A stretch of DNA of 24,039 nucleotides from JACZST01 sp036985755 (GCA_036985755.1 BTQG01000030.1:1-24039); one strand, 5' to 3'. Positions 1 through 7,266 are shown, counted from the stretch's first letter. The notes: generated by a model from the letters alone, not told the origin. Made by a program: numbers and translations.

Positions 1-1
1 T

Positions 2-130
2 GCCAGCATGGTGGAGTACGCCTTGCTCGTTGCACTCATTGCCGTTGTCGTGATCGCTGCTGCGTTGTTCCTCGGAAACGAGATCAGCAGCAAGTTCAGC
101 GAAGTCGGCGACACACTGTCAGCGACGTAA
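2..130 (+). CDS. flp: Flp pilin, 5' end outside window
   Basis: This is the C-terminal 42 residues of a Flp/Fap major pilin. The visible reading frame begins ASMVEYALL, the residues just after the prepilin cleavage glycine, so almost the whole mature pilin is present and only the short leader is missing. Glu+5 and Tyr+6 of the Flp family are present, followed by one hydrophobic helix and a short polar tail ending SEVGDTLSAT. The DNA is nearly identical to the pilin gene at 687-869, including bases beyond the stop codon, so the two are recent duplicates. A strong terminator follows 22 bases after the stop. Confidence 0.93.
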   Translation, partial: ASMVEYALLVALIAVVVIAAALFLGNEISSKFSEVGDTLSAT

Positions 131-152
131 CCGAAACATCGATTACAAACAG

Positions 153-180
153 GAAGGGGCGCCCCGAGGGGCGCCCCTTC
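153..180 (+). terminator. Intrinsic terminator after first flp
   Basis: Perfect 13-base inverted repeat (153-165 with 168-180, GAAGGGGCGCCCC and its complement) followed by TTTC. The GC-rich stem and its place just after the flp stop make this a convincing rho-independent terminator, although the U-tract is short. Confidence 0.85.
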
Positions 181-197
181 TTTCGTCGTGGCCGGCC

Positions 198-226
198 AGT
201 CGTCGGTCATCAGCCGTCAGCCAGTA
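198..226. repeat. Degenerate heptamer words (GTCATCAGCC type)
   Basis: Intergenic run of near-repeated words: GTCGTCG, GTCATCAG, CCGTCAG, CCAGTA. It is the same type of word as at 21757-21785 (GGCCATC/AGCCATC). No coding frame or known element explains it. Confidence 0.4.
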
Positions 227-273
227 CCGGGCAGGCCGAGAATGGGCTGAGCCTGAGGACCGACAACTGATGT

Positions 274-280
274 CTAGTCA
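274..280 (+). promoter_or_regulatory. CTAGTCA motif upstream of flp
   Basis: The heptamer CTAGTCA lies 91 bases before the GTG of the 371-556 pilin. The same heptamer occurs in the paired operators near 14.7 kb and 17.4 kb and before cpaB, and I found it only in intergenic DNA. It is a candidate binding site for a shared pilus regulator. No clear -10/-35 pair was found here. Confidence 0.4.
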
Positions 281-305
281 TATTGCGCGGAAATAGGTCG
301 CCCGG

Positions 306-365
306 CCCCTCCACGGACGCAGCCGCAATGCCGATATTGACCTCGGTGGATAACTCGAGGAGGGG
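306..365 (+). promoter_or_regulatory. Leader with anti-SD for flp at 371
   Basis: CCCCTCC at 306-312 is exactly complementary to the Shine-Dalgarno GGAGGGG at 359-365. Pairing over a 46-base loop would hide the ribosome-binding site. The loop carries CAATGCCGATAT (327-338), which resembles CAATACTGATGT at 646-657 in the next leader. This suggests translational control of pilin synthesis. It is inferred from complementarity only. Confidence 0.4.
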
Positions 366-370
366 ACAAC

Positions 371-556
371 GTGACTCGACTTTGGGCGGCTTACCAGAGC
401 CGATTCATAGCGGATGAAGAGGGTGCCAGCATGGTGGAGTACGCCCTGCTGATAGCACTCATCGCCATGGCGGTCATCGCCGGTGCCATCTTTTTCGGTA
501 CCGAGCTCAGCGAGAAGTTCAGCGAAGTCGGCGACAGCATCGACGCCGCTCCCTGA
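371..556 (+). CDS. flp: Flp major pilin (second copy)
   Basis: A 61-residue prepilin with GTG start, preceded by a strong Shine-Dalgarno (GAGGAGGGG) at 5-6 bases. The leader is 18 residues and ends EEG. Cleavage after Gly18 would give a mature pilin starting ASMVEYALLIAL, with Glu+5 (E23) and Tyr+6 (Y24) as in all typical Flp pilins. The rest is a single hydrophobic helix (about 25-45) and a polar tail ending SIDAAP. Flp pilins polymerise into thin adhesive Tad pili. It is less similar in the C-terminal third to the copies at 2 and 687, so it is an older duplicate. No clear terminator follows. Confidence 0.95.
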   Translation: MTRLWAAYQSRFIADEEGASMVEYALLIALIAMAVIAGAIFFGTELSEKFSEVGDSIDAAP

Positions 557-619
557 GTCGCAGTCTCGCGCTGGGCTCCGATACCGGGCTAGTTACCCCG
601 CGGAATATGGTTCGATCGA

Positions 620-680
620 CCCCTGCCCAGGGGCACCTCCTACGGCAATACTGATGTGGGCGAATCGCCCGTAAGGAGGT
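620..680 (+). promoter_or_regulatory. Structured leader masking the flp SD
   Basis: ACCTCCTACGG (635-645) can pair with CCGTAAGGAGGT (669-680) as an 11-base helix with one bulged A, which buries the strong Shine-Dalgarno AAGGAGG of the pilin at 687. A competing 5-base hairpin GGGCG-AAT-CGCCC (658-670) would break that helix and free the site. A further hairpin CCCCT/AGGGG (620-624 with 629-633) sits just upstream. Two mutually exclusive folds resemble a switch or thermosensor, but the ligand and function are unknown. Confidence 0.5.
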
Positions 681-686
681 TGGGAG

Positions 687-869
687 ATGCTCCGTCTGTG
701 GACGGCCTACCAGAGCCGGTTCATTCGGGATGAAGAGGGTGCCAGCATGGTGGAGTACGCCTTGCTCGTTGCACTCATTGCCGTAGTCGTGATCGCAGCT
801 GCGTTGTTCCTCGGTAACCAGATCAGCAGCAAGTTCAGCCAGGTCGGCGACACCGTGCAATCGACGTAA
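687..869 (+). CDS. flp: Flp major pilin (third copy)
   Basis: A 60-residue prepilin with ATG start and a very strong Shine-Dalgarno TAAGGAGG 7 bases before it. The leader MLRLW...DEEG is 18 residues. The predicted cleavage after Gly18 exposes ASMVEYALLVAL with Glu+5 and Tyr+6. One transmembrane/assembly helix follows, then tail QISSKFSQVGDTVQST. Nearly identical at DNA level to the partial copy at the window start (differences are mostly single silent or E/Q changes), and the downstream terminator is duplicated with it. Likely one of the main structural subunits of the Tad pilus. Confidence 0.95.
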   Translation: MLRLWTAYQSRFIRDEEGASMVEYALLVALIAVVVIAAALFLGNQISSKFSQVGDTVQST

Positions 870-888
870 CCGAAAACCAAGATCGAGA

Positions 889-918
889 AGAAGGGGTGCC
901 GGTCGAGGCGCCCCTTCT
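889..918 (+). terminator. Intrinsic terminator after third flp
   Basis: Stem of 12 pairs, AGAAGGGGTGCC (889-900) with GGCGCCCCTTCT (907-918), one G-U pair and loop GGTCGA, 19 bases after the flp stop. It is a diverged copy of the terminator at 153-180. The U-tract is poor. Confidence 0.75.
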
Positions 919-932
919 GAGTTTCCGATTCC

Positions 933-959
933 CAGTTGACACCGGTTGCCAGTTGCCGG
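933..959. repeat. Degenerate heptamer words (CCAGTTG type)
   Basis: CAGTTGACA, GGTTGCC and CAGTTGCC follow one another directly after the flp terminator. It is the third word type of this kind in the window; the others are GTCGCAA and GCCATCA. Confidence 0.35.
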
Positions 960-1170
960 ATCCAGCTGTGCGCCGGGAGTGGTCGGTCGGTTCGCTCATT
1001 TCGGGCAGGACTGAGCTAGCACCGAGCCCACCAAACCGGGTTGGGTCTTGCCGGGAACTGGGATCCGGGAACTCTGGAGCTCTCTCCGACTCATTTGGGT
1101 CGGGCGGCCTATGGAAACGGCGGATCGGCCCCGATACCGTTCGATCGGGCTCGACGCAGGGGTAAGAAAC

Positions 1171-1353
1171 ATGCTTCGTCTCTGGACGCGGTACAAAAGC
1201 CGGTTCGCTCCGGGTGAGCTGGGCGTCACCATCACCCAGTACACACTGATCGCCGCACTCATCGCCGTGCTCGCCATGGCGGCCGCGGTATTCCTGGGAT
1301 CCGAGCTCAGCGGACGTTTCAAAGAGGTCGCCGACGCCGTGCAGTCGACGTAA
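1171..1353 (+). CDS. Divergent Flp-like pilin lacking Glu+5
   Basis: A 60-residue Flp-like prepilin. I chose the ATG at 1171 because it gives the same MLRLW leader as the neighbouring pilins; the open frame extends further upstream without homology. The leader ends GELG. Cleavage after Gly18 would give VTITQYTLIAAL: the Glu+5 needed for methylation and docking in Flp/type IV pilins is Gln (Q23), while Tyr+6 is kept. The acidic DEEG before the cut is also altered. The helix and tail (SGRFKEVADAVQST) remain Flp-like and the frame is intact. It may be a minor pilin, a capping subunit, or a copy losing function. Confidence 0.88.
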   Translation: MLRLWTRYKSRFAPGELGVTITQYTLIAALIAVLAMAAAVFLGSELSGRFKEVADAVQST

Positions 1354-1392
1354 CGTCGCGTGTCCGCCCTCGCCACCGCCTTGTTTGGGACT

Positions 1393-2763
1393 TCAGGGGC
1401 TTCGCATGACGACGAAGAACTCGTCCTCGTAGCTCACCGTCCAACCATCGTCGCGAAGCACGTCCTCGAGGGGCCATCGCGGCCGCACGATGGCCTCGGT
1501 CATCTGGTAGCGCTCAAACAATTCCCGGTACGTGCCGAGACGGGCGTCACGGTGCTCAGCGAAGAACTCCGCCCCGTAGAGTTCCGCCCGGTCATCGATA
1601 TACACCTGGTCCTCCGGCCAGTCGCGATAGATGAGATAACCGCCAACACCATCGTCGTGAAAGAAGCGGTCGGTCTGTAGCGAGGCCAGCACCTCGTCGC
1701 TGGGGAACCGCTCGTAATCGAACGCGTCCACCGGGCGGAGCAGAATCCCCACCCCAAGCACCATCACCACCACCGCCATTACCCACGCCACCCGGCTGCT
1801 CCGCCGACCAGAGCCGATCGGCACCTTGATGTCGATGGCGAGCGCCGCGTACGGCAGCAGGACGATGGCGGCAGGAAACACGGTTCGTTGTGTGGTGAGG
1901 CCTGCCAACAGAAACGGGATCACAATCCACAGATCGCCTGCGGGGATCCTGCGACGCACGAATGCGGCGACGACTCCGGCAACGACAAGCAGGAATGGGC
2001 CCTGGACGATGTCGAGGAAATTGGGGCGACCCCACTCAGCGAGAAATTCGAGAGCATCGCGATTTGCTGCGAACTCCAGCAGGATTTGCCACACGCCCAG
2101 GCCGTGCGCAGTGACCGACACCGCCAGCAAAGACACCCCGGCGAGGAACGCCACCCGCCACGACCGCCGTCGGATCGCCACCAGGACCAACAGGCCGATA
2201 CCGATCGCCCAACTGCCGTGTACGGCGGCCCAGACCCACATCAGCGCGGGCACAGCCCACAGCAAGCGGTTCTCGAGCCTGAGCAGGAGCACCAGGGCTG
2301 CCAGCAGCAGATACGAGAAGATCACCGGTCGCGGGTTGGCGAACGGCGCGGCGAGCCATACCGCGATGAACAACCACAGGGCGGTGGCAAACATCGACTT
2401 CGTAACCCCATAGGCGACGACCCCGATGAGCGCCATGGTGGCGATCCCGATGATCGTCACCATCGCAGGCGCCCAGCCCACGGTGCCGGTCGCCGCCTCC
2501 AGGCCCGAATACGACAGTTCGGCGAGCCACGACTGGGTGCGCCACGCTGCATCCGCCATCGAGTAGGAAAACACATCGGTGCTGAGCACCCTGCCCAGGT
2601 CCCATTGTGCCTCGCCGGCGCGCACATGCCACAGAAACGAGTTGTCTGAAATAGGGCCTGTCGCCGCAAACGGATACAACGCGACCACGATCAGCGGGTA
2701 AAGATGTCGAATCTGCAGCCGTGCGAGCACGCCGCGGCGAGTCTCGTCGGCTTGAACAGACAA
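1393..2763 (-). CDS. Polytopic membrane protein, GT-C-like family
   Basis: 456 residues with about ten hydrophobic segments. The start is TTG at 2763, because the preceding in-frame codon but one is the tadC stop and no other start fits; GAGAAGG lies about 10 bases upstream. The N-terminal loop (SDNSFLWHVRAGE, D40/W45/H46, then D63 and paired Trp 74/79) and the C-terminal soluble part (GVGGYLIYRDWP, then YIDDRAELYG) match a large family of uncharacterised membrane proteins that resemble GT-C glycosyltransferases (Asp in the first outer loop). It is last in the Tad machine operon, 3 bases after tadC. Family knowledge and context suggest lipid-linked sugar transfer, possibly onto pilins or envelope polymers. 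The activity is inferred, not shown. Confidence 0.8.
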   Translation of the reverse strand: MSVQADETRRGVLARLQIRHLYPLIVVALYPFAATGPISDNSFLWHVRAGEAQWDLGRVLSTDVFSYSMADAAWRTQSWLAELSYSGLEAATGTVGWAPAMVTIIGIATMALIGVVAYGVTKSMFATALWLFIAVWLAAPFANPRPVIFSYLLLAALVLLLRLENRLLWAVPALMWVWAAVHGSWAIGIGLLVLVAIRRRSWRVAFLAGVSLLAVSVTAHGLGVWQILLEFAANRDALEFLAEWGRPNFLDIVQGPFLLVVAGVVAAFVRRRIPAGDLWIVIPFLLAGLTTQRTVFPAAIVLLPYAALAIDIKVPIGSGRRSSRVAWVMAVVVMVLGVGILLRPVDAFDYERFPSDEVLASLQTDRFFHDDGVGGYLIYRDWPEDQVYIDDRAELYGAEFFAEHRDARLGTYRELFERYQMTEAIVRPRWPLEDVLRDDGWTVSYEDEFFVVMRSP

Positions 2764-2766
2764 GGC

Positions 2767-3681
2767 TCAGATGCCTTCTCCGCCAAAGACCTCGGCGATG
2801 TTGATCGCCGCCGGTCCGAGGAGAACGACAAACATCGAGGGAAAAATGCACAGCACCAGCGGGAACACCAGCTTCACCGGGGCGGCAAACGCCTTCTCTT
2901 GTGCTCGCTGTCTACGACGTACCCGCATCTCTTCGGCTTGGACCCGCAACATCCTGGCAATCGACACACCGAACTGGTCGGCCTGGATCAACGCAAGGAC
3001 GAACGCATTGAGGTCGTCGACATCGGTCCGCTCGGCAAGGGCGCGCAACGCCTTGTGTCGACTGACGCCGACCCGTGTCTCCTGGAGGGTGCGGGTGAAC
3101 TCGCGAGAAAGCTCCCCTGGAACGGCCTGAACCACGCGACCCATCGCCGCCTCGAAACCAAGGCCGGCCTCGACGCTGATCACCAGCAAATCGATGAGGT
3201 CCGGAAGTGACTTCTCCATGTCCTTGCGCCGTTCGTCAATGCGCCGGTTCAGCACAGCCTCTGGTCCGAGGAACCCGATCGCCATCAGCACTCCGAAGAG
3301 CATCAGTTTCTGGATCGGAGAGCCGAACGCGCTCTGCACGAGGAAGAACATGACCAGCACCCCGATCAGGGCGATGATTCGGATTGCAGCCCACGTATTG
3401 CCGTCCATGCGTTCCGACATGCCGGCGTAAACGAGTTTCTTTTGCGCCTTGTTGACCCAGCCCTGTGGGGTGAAGCGCAGGGCGAATCGACCGAGGCCTT
3501 CGATAACCGGAGCAATGGCTCGCTCTGAGATCCCGGTGCTCAGCACCTCATCGCGGGTCTGCAGGCTGGCGAGTCGTCTCGACGGGTTGCGACGGGCCGC
3601 CAGCACACCATTGCCAACGTAGAAGGCCAGCGCACCAATAGTCACCGCGCTGGCAACGACCGCGACCATCAATTCACTCAT
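2767..3681 (-). CDS. tadC: TadC, inner-membrane platform protein
   Basis: 304 residues from the ATG at 3681, which begins MSELMVAVVAS one base after the tadB stop. The frame is open a further 16 codons upstream, but that part is inside tadB. It is a type II secretion F (GspF/T2SSF) family protein: N-terminal membrane helix (about 3-24), a paired helix block around 95-140, the cytoplasmic T2SSF segment (MEKSLPDLIDLLVISVEAGLG, around 153-173, through GVSIARMLRVQAEEMR) and a C-terminal hydrophobic helix. TadC works with TadB as the membrane platform that the TadA ATPase drives to extrude or assemble Flp pilins. Confidence 0.95.
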   Translation of the reverse strand: MSELMVAVVASAVTIGALAFYVGNGVLAARRNPSRRLASLQTRDEVLSTGISERAIAPVIEGLGRFALRFTPQGWVNKAQKKLVYAGMSERMDGNTWAAIRIIALIGVLVMFFLVQSAFGSPIQKLMLFGVLMAIGFLGPEAVLNRRIDERRKDMEKSLPDLIDLLVISVEAGLGFEAAMGRVVQAVPGELSREFTRTLQETRVGVSRHKALRALAERTDVDDLNAFVLALIQADQFGVSIARMLRVQAEEMRVRRRQRAQEKAFAAPVKLVFPLVLCIFPSMFVVLLGPAAINIAEVFGGEGI

Positions 3682-3682
3682 G

Positions 3683-4648
3683 TCACACCTCGATATTGAT
3701 GATCTTCTGCATCCAAACGACGCCGGCAACGATGAGAATGAGGGCGAAGACGACCAACCCCAAACCGATCGGAGTGCTGTACAGGGGTGCGAGATACGAC
3801 GGGTTGACCAGGCTGATCAGCCCGAAAAGGAAGAAGGGCAGGACGCCCATGATGATCGCAGAGATCCTGCCCTCTGCGGTGAGCGCCTTCATCTCACGAC
3901 GCAGGCGGTCCCGCTGGTTCATCATCTCGGCGGTTGTCTGCAACACCTCGGCGAGGTTTCCGCCGACCTCTCGCTGGATGCTGATCGCCAGCACTGCCCA
4001 CTCGAAGTCCTGCGACTCCATTCGCACTGCGATGTCACCCAGGGAGTCGATCATCGGACGACCCAGCCTGATCTCGGTCAAGGCTCGCCCAAACTCGCGT
4101 CGGGTCGGCTCAGGCGACTCCTGGGCGACGGCCTCCACGGCCTGCAGCAACGAGTACCCGGCACGCAGTGAGGTCGAGGTGAGGGTCAGGGTGTCGGGGA
4201 GCTGACGGGTGAACTTCTTCCGCTCCCGCGATGCCACCGACTTCACCGCGAGGAAGGCGAAGACCAGGATGGCGACTCCAACGATTCCGGCGAATACAAC
4301 AGATTGGCTCAGCGCCCCGACAACGAGGGAAGCGACGAACGCCAGGCCAATCGTGCCGACGATGGCCTCTCCCGGCCGGAGGGGAATGTTGGCCTGCTCG
4401 AGGGCGGCCTCGATCATCTGGGTGCTGCCACGGTCGGCGGCGACGCCCTCGGCCTTGGAAGCGGCGCGGCGCAGCAGCGAGAACCTGGCGAAGATCCCCT
4501 TCGCCGATTCCTTACTGCCTCCGTAGGCGCTGAGCCGGCCGGCAATCTGGGCATCCTTGTGCCGCGATCCGCCGCCGAACAGAATCACCAGCAGCAGGAA
4601 GGCTCCTACGGCGGACCCCACGGCAGCGACGATGACCAGGGTGTTCAT
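3683..4648 (-). CDS. tadB: TadB, inner-membrane platform protein
   Basis: 321 residues. Membrane helix at 5-25, cytoplasmic segment, two helices around 98-135, then the T2SSF domain (RKKFTRQLPDTLTLTSTSLRAGYS, around 145-165, through QREVGGNLAEVLQTTAEMMNQR) and two C-terminal helices. This topology and the LPD...L...S.RAG signature are typical of TadB. It pairs with TadC, translated one base downstream, to form the assembly platform. The ATG at 4648 lies 7 bases after the tadA stop, with GGTGAG formed across the junction, so translation is probably coupled. Confidence 0.95.
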   Translation of the reverse strand: MNTLVIVAAVGSAVGAFLLLVILFGGGSRHKDAQIAGRLSAYGGSKESAKGIFARFSLLRRAASKAEGVAADRGSTQMIEAALEQANIPLRPGEAIVGTIGLAFVASLVVGALSQSVVFAGIVGVAILVFAFLAVKSVASRERKKFTRQLPDTLTLTSTSLRAGYSLLQAVEAVAQESPEPTRREFGRALTEIRLGRPMIDSLGDIAVRMESQDFEWAVLAISIQREVGGNLAEVLQTTAEMMNQRDRLRREMKALTAEGRISAIIMGVLPFFLFGLISLVNPSYLAPLYSTPIGLGLVVFALILIVAGVVWMQKIINIEV

Positions 4649-4655
4649 CGCAGGC

Positions 4656-6011
4656 TCACCGACCGGCGAACGGTTCGGGGGCGAAGAGGTCGGCGGGCAG
4701 CTCGATGCCGTAGTTGTCGAGGTGCTCGCTGAAGGCGGGCCGAATGCCGGTGGCTTTCAGGTGCCCGACGTATCGGCCCTCATCGTCGACACCCATGCCG
4801 TAGTCGAACAGCATGATGTCCTGGAGGGTGATGATGTCGCCTTCCATGCCGACGACCTCGGTCACATGCGTCACCCGCCGGGTCCCGTCTCGGAGGCGAT
4901 GCACGTGAACGATGAGATCGATCGCCGACGCTACCTGCTCACGAATGGCGCGAATCGGGAGATCCATGCCCGCCATGAGCACCATCGTCTCGACCCTCGC
5001 CAACGTATCTCGCGGCGAGTTCGAGTGCACGGTGGTCAGCGAGCCATCGTGGCCGGTGTTCATTGCCTGGAGCATGTCGAGTGACTCTCCGCCACGAACC
5101 TCACCGACGATGATCCGGTCGGGCCGCATCCGTAGGCTGTTTCTGACCAGCTCGCGAATGCTGACGGCCCCGACGCCCTCGATGTTGGGTGGCCGAGACT
5201 CGAGGCTGAGCACGTGAATCTGGTTGAGCTGGACCTCGGCCGCATCCTCGATGGTGATGATGCGCTCACCGTCCGGGATGAAGTTGGACAGCACGTTGAG
5301 CAGTGTCGTCTTCCCCGAGCCGGTGGCGCCGCTCACGATGATGTTGAGCCGCCCCTGAACGGTGCGGCGAAGCAGCCCCGCGACCTGTTCCGACATCGTG
5401 CGGTTGGCGACGAGATCCTCAACGGTGAACGGATCGACGGCAAACTTCCTGATCGTCAGGAAAGGCCCGCCGATGGCAAGCGGATGTATCACCGCGTTGA
5501 CACGGGAGCCGTCGGGAAGGCGTGCGTCCACCATCGGTGTCGATTCGTCGATCCTGCGCCCGACCTGGCCAACGATCTTGTCGATGATCCGCTCCAAGTG
5601 GGTCGCATCCACGAACCGCGTGTCCGTTTTGCTCAGACGCCCATTGCGCTCAACCCACACAGAATGTGGCCCGTTGACCATCACCTCTGTCACTTCCGGG
5701 TCGGCGAGGAACGGGTCGATGGGACCGTAACCGAGCACGTCGTCGGCGATCTCCTGCAGCAACGACAACCGGTCGGCACGCGCCAGCGGGACAGACTGCT
5801 CCTGGTCGAGCGCCCACTCCAGCATTTCCATCACGCGGAGCTTCAACTCCGCATCGGTCATTTGCTGGTCGTACAGCGTCTGGCCAAGGCCTTCTACGAC
5901 CTTGTAGTGGAGTTTTCTCCTCAGCTCCTGGCGGTTGAGCTCGCGCTTGGTGTCAGCGGCGGATTCACCGTCGCCGTCCGTCGCGGCCTTGACGCGGTCT
6001 GCGAGACTCAT
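4656..6011 (-). CDS. tadA: TadA/CpaF secretion ATPase
   Basis: 451-residue hexameric ATPase of the GspE/VirB11 superfamily that powers Flp pilus assembly. Visible: N-terminal domain (about 1-180, with YGPIDPFLADPEVTEVMVNG), Walker A GATGSGKTT (228-236), Asp box ITIEDAAE (252-259), Walker B IIVGEVRGGE (300-309), and the His box TGHDGSLTTVHS (319-330). All catalytic elements are intact, and the length is normal for CpaF. The ATG at 6011 has GGAGAGGA 5 bases upstream, and the cpaE stop is 22 bases before it. It acts on the cytoplasmic face of the TadB/TadC platform. Confidence 0.97.
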   Translation of the reverse strand: MSLADRVKAATDGDGESAADTKRELNRQELRRKLHYKVVEGLGQTLYDQQMTDAELKLRVMEMLEWALDQEQSVPLARADRLSLLQEIADDVLGYGPIDPFLADPEVTEVMVNGPHSVWVERNGRLSKTDTRFVDATHLERIIDKIVGQVGRRIDESTPMVDARLPDGSRVNAVIHPLAIGGPFLTIRKFAVDPFTVEDLVANRTMSEQVAGLLRRTVQGRLNIIVSGATGSGKTTLLNVLSNFIPDGERIITIEDAAEVQLNQIHVLSLESRPPNIEGVGAVSIRELVRNSLRMRPDRIIVGEVRGGESLDMLQAMNTGHDGSLTTVHSNSPRDTLARVETMVLMAGMDLPIRAIREQVASAIDLIVHVHRLRDGTRRVTHVTEVVGMEGDIITLQDIMLFDYGMGVDDEGRYVGHLKATGIRPAFSEHLDNYGIELPADLFAPEPFAGR

Positions 6012-6033
6012 GGTGATCCTCTCCCCTGGTCAA

Positions 6034-7230
6034 CTATCCGAACCACTTTCGCTGCCCCTCCCCTTCGAGGGCCTCGGGCGTCGACTCATCGTCGACGACC
6101 AGCCTGGCGACCCCGCGCAAATCCTTAGCGACACGCGACCGCGGGTACAGCGAGACGACGGGCTCTCCCTCGTTGACGGCCCTTGGCACCAGCTTGTCCG
6201 ACGAGACGGCCGCCTGAACCTCGAGTTCGAGCGATCGTTCCAGCTCTCCGATGTCGAGGCGAGCCTTCGAGTTCATACGATTGAGAACGAGCTTGATCTT
6301 GCCGAGAGGGAACTTGAGGAGCTTGAGCGTGTCCAGGGCGAGCTTGGCGTTCTTCACGCTTGGAAGATCCATCTCGACCACCAGGAGCACATCGTCGGAG
6401 CGCTCCAGAATCGACAACACCGGCTCGTCGAGGAACGGCGCGGTGTCGATGATGACGTAGTCGAACATGCGCTTCAGCATGCCGAGCACACGAACCACGA
6501 CCTGTGTCGAGACCTTGTCGGCGAGCGATGGCTCCAACGGCGCCGCCAGCACGCGGAGCCCGGAGGCATGGGTCGACAGCAGACTCTCCAGCAGCTCGTC
6601 ATCGAGTTTGTCGAGATCTTGCGCCGCCTCGACGATCGTATTGATCGGGTCGATTTGCATGGCGATGCACACGTCACCGAACTGGAGATCTGCATCGACG
6701 ATCACGACACGGCTCGGGTCGCCCCACATCGCAAGCTGGAGAGCGACGTTGGCGGTGGTCATCGTTTTCCCCGCTCCCCCCTTGGGAGACATGATGGTGA
6801 TGATCTTTCCAATCCTGGCTTTGGCCTCTTTGAGCACCGCCCTCTGCGCCTGATCGTTGATGAGCTCGAGCATGCCGTCGACCTTGGCGCGGTCCACCGG
6901 CGCATCGACCACGTCGGCGAAGCCGATGCGCAACGCAGTGCGCAACACCGACATGTCGAGCGTATCTGCTACGAGGACCAGCGGCAGCTCGGGATCGACC
7001 TGCAGCAGCTGCCCTCCGTCCGAAACGCCCGCATCGGTTGCGTAGCTCGGATCGAAAATCGCAAGGTCGACCCCGTCCTCGACGATCCGGCGCTGGGCCT
7101 CGGTCACGTTCCTTGCTGCAAGGACCCGATGGTCCTTGAGGAATCGTGAGGTCCCGTCCAGGAATACCTGGTCGCCGGAGACGACGAGAACCGTGCGGTT
7201 CGTGCCGGGGCTAGTTCCCAGTGCCACCAA
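6034..7230 (-). CDS. cpaE: CpaE/TadZ-like localisation ATPase
   Basis: 398 residues. Residues 13-122 look like a degenerate receiver domain (VLVVSGD, LAIFDPSYA, LPLVLVADT, GFADVVDAPV). Residues 141-385 are a MinD/ParA ATPase with deviant Walker A PKGGAGKTM (149-157), switch VIVDADLQFGD (177-187) and Walker B-like FDYVIIDTAPF (256-266). CpaE/TadZ proteins place the Tad machine at a pole or focus. The frame starts TTG at 7230 followed at once by GTG at 7227; GGAGG lies 6 or 9 bases before them, so either could be used. It follows cpaB by 36 bases and is part of the same operon. Confidence 0.93.
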   Translation of the reverse strand: MVALGTSPGTNRTVLVVSGDQVFLDGTSRFLKDHRVLAARNVTEAQRRIVEDGVDLAIFDPSYATDAGVSDGGQLLQVDPELPLVLVADTLDMSVLRTALRIGFADVVDAPVDRAKVDGMLELINDQAQRAVLKEAKARIGKIITIMSPKGGAGKTMTTANVALQLAMWGDPSRVVIVDADLQFGDVCIAMQIDPINTIVEAAQDLDKLDDELLESLLSTHASGLRVLAAPLEPSLADKVSTQVVVRVLGMLKRMFDYVIIDTAPFLDEPVLSILERSDDVLLVVEMDLPSVKNAKLALDTLKLLKFPLGKIKLVLNRMNSKARLDIGELERSLELEVQAAVSSDKLVPRAVNEGEPVVSLYPRSRVAKDLRGVARLVVDDESTPEALEGEGQRKWFG

Positions 7231-7266
7231 GTGTGTCCTCCAGCTCCGCTCCTAAGTCGTTGAGGA

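Larger units (their letters stand above)
870..1170 (+). other. Intergenic region between flp copies 3 and 4
   Basis: These 301 bases hold the terminator (889-918), the CCAGTTG-type words (933-959), a near-match to the regulator core (CTAGCACC, 1016-1023) and a CCCCGATACC element at 1129-1138, about 41 bases before the start of the fourth pilin. No convincing gene is visible; the longer open frames here have no ribosome-binding site or recognisable product. Confidence 0.6.

Noticed and set aside
311..337. FliA/WhiG-type promoter of flp
   Set aside because: GCCGATAT is a good -10 match, but the expected TAAA is missing at the right distance, so I list only the conserved element, not a promoter.
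290..370. c-di-GMP riboswitch before flp
   Set aside because: GGACGCAGCCGCAATGCC looks slightly like the GEMM core, but the GGCAAACC segment, the tetraloop-receptor part and the closing stems are not found.
483..674. Small + strand open frame overlapping the second flp
   Set aside because: It is another frame of the flp gene and its leader; no ribosome-binding site and no conserved feature.
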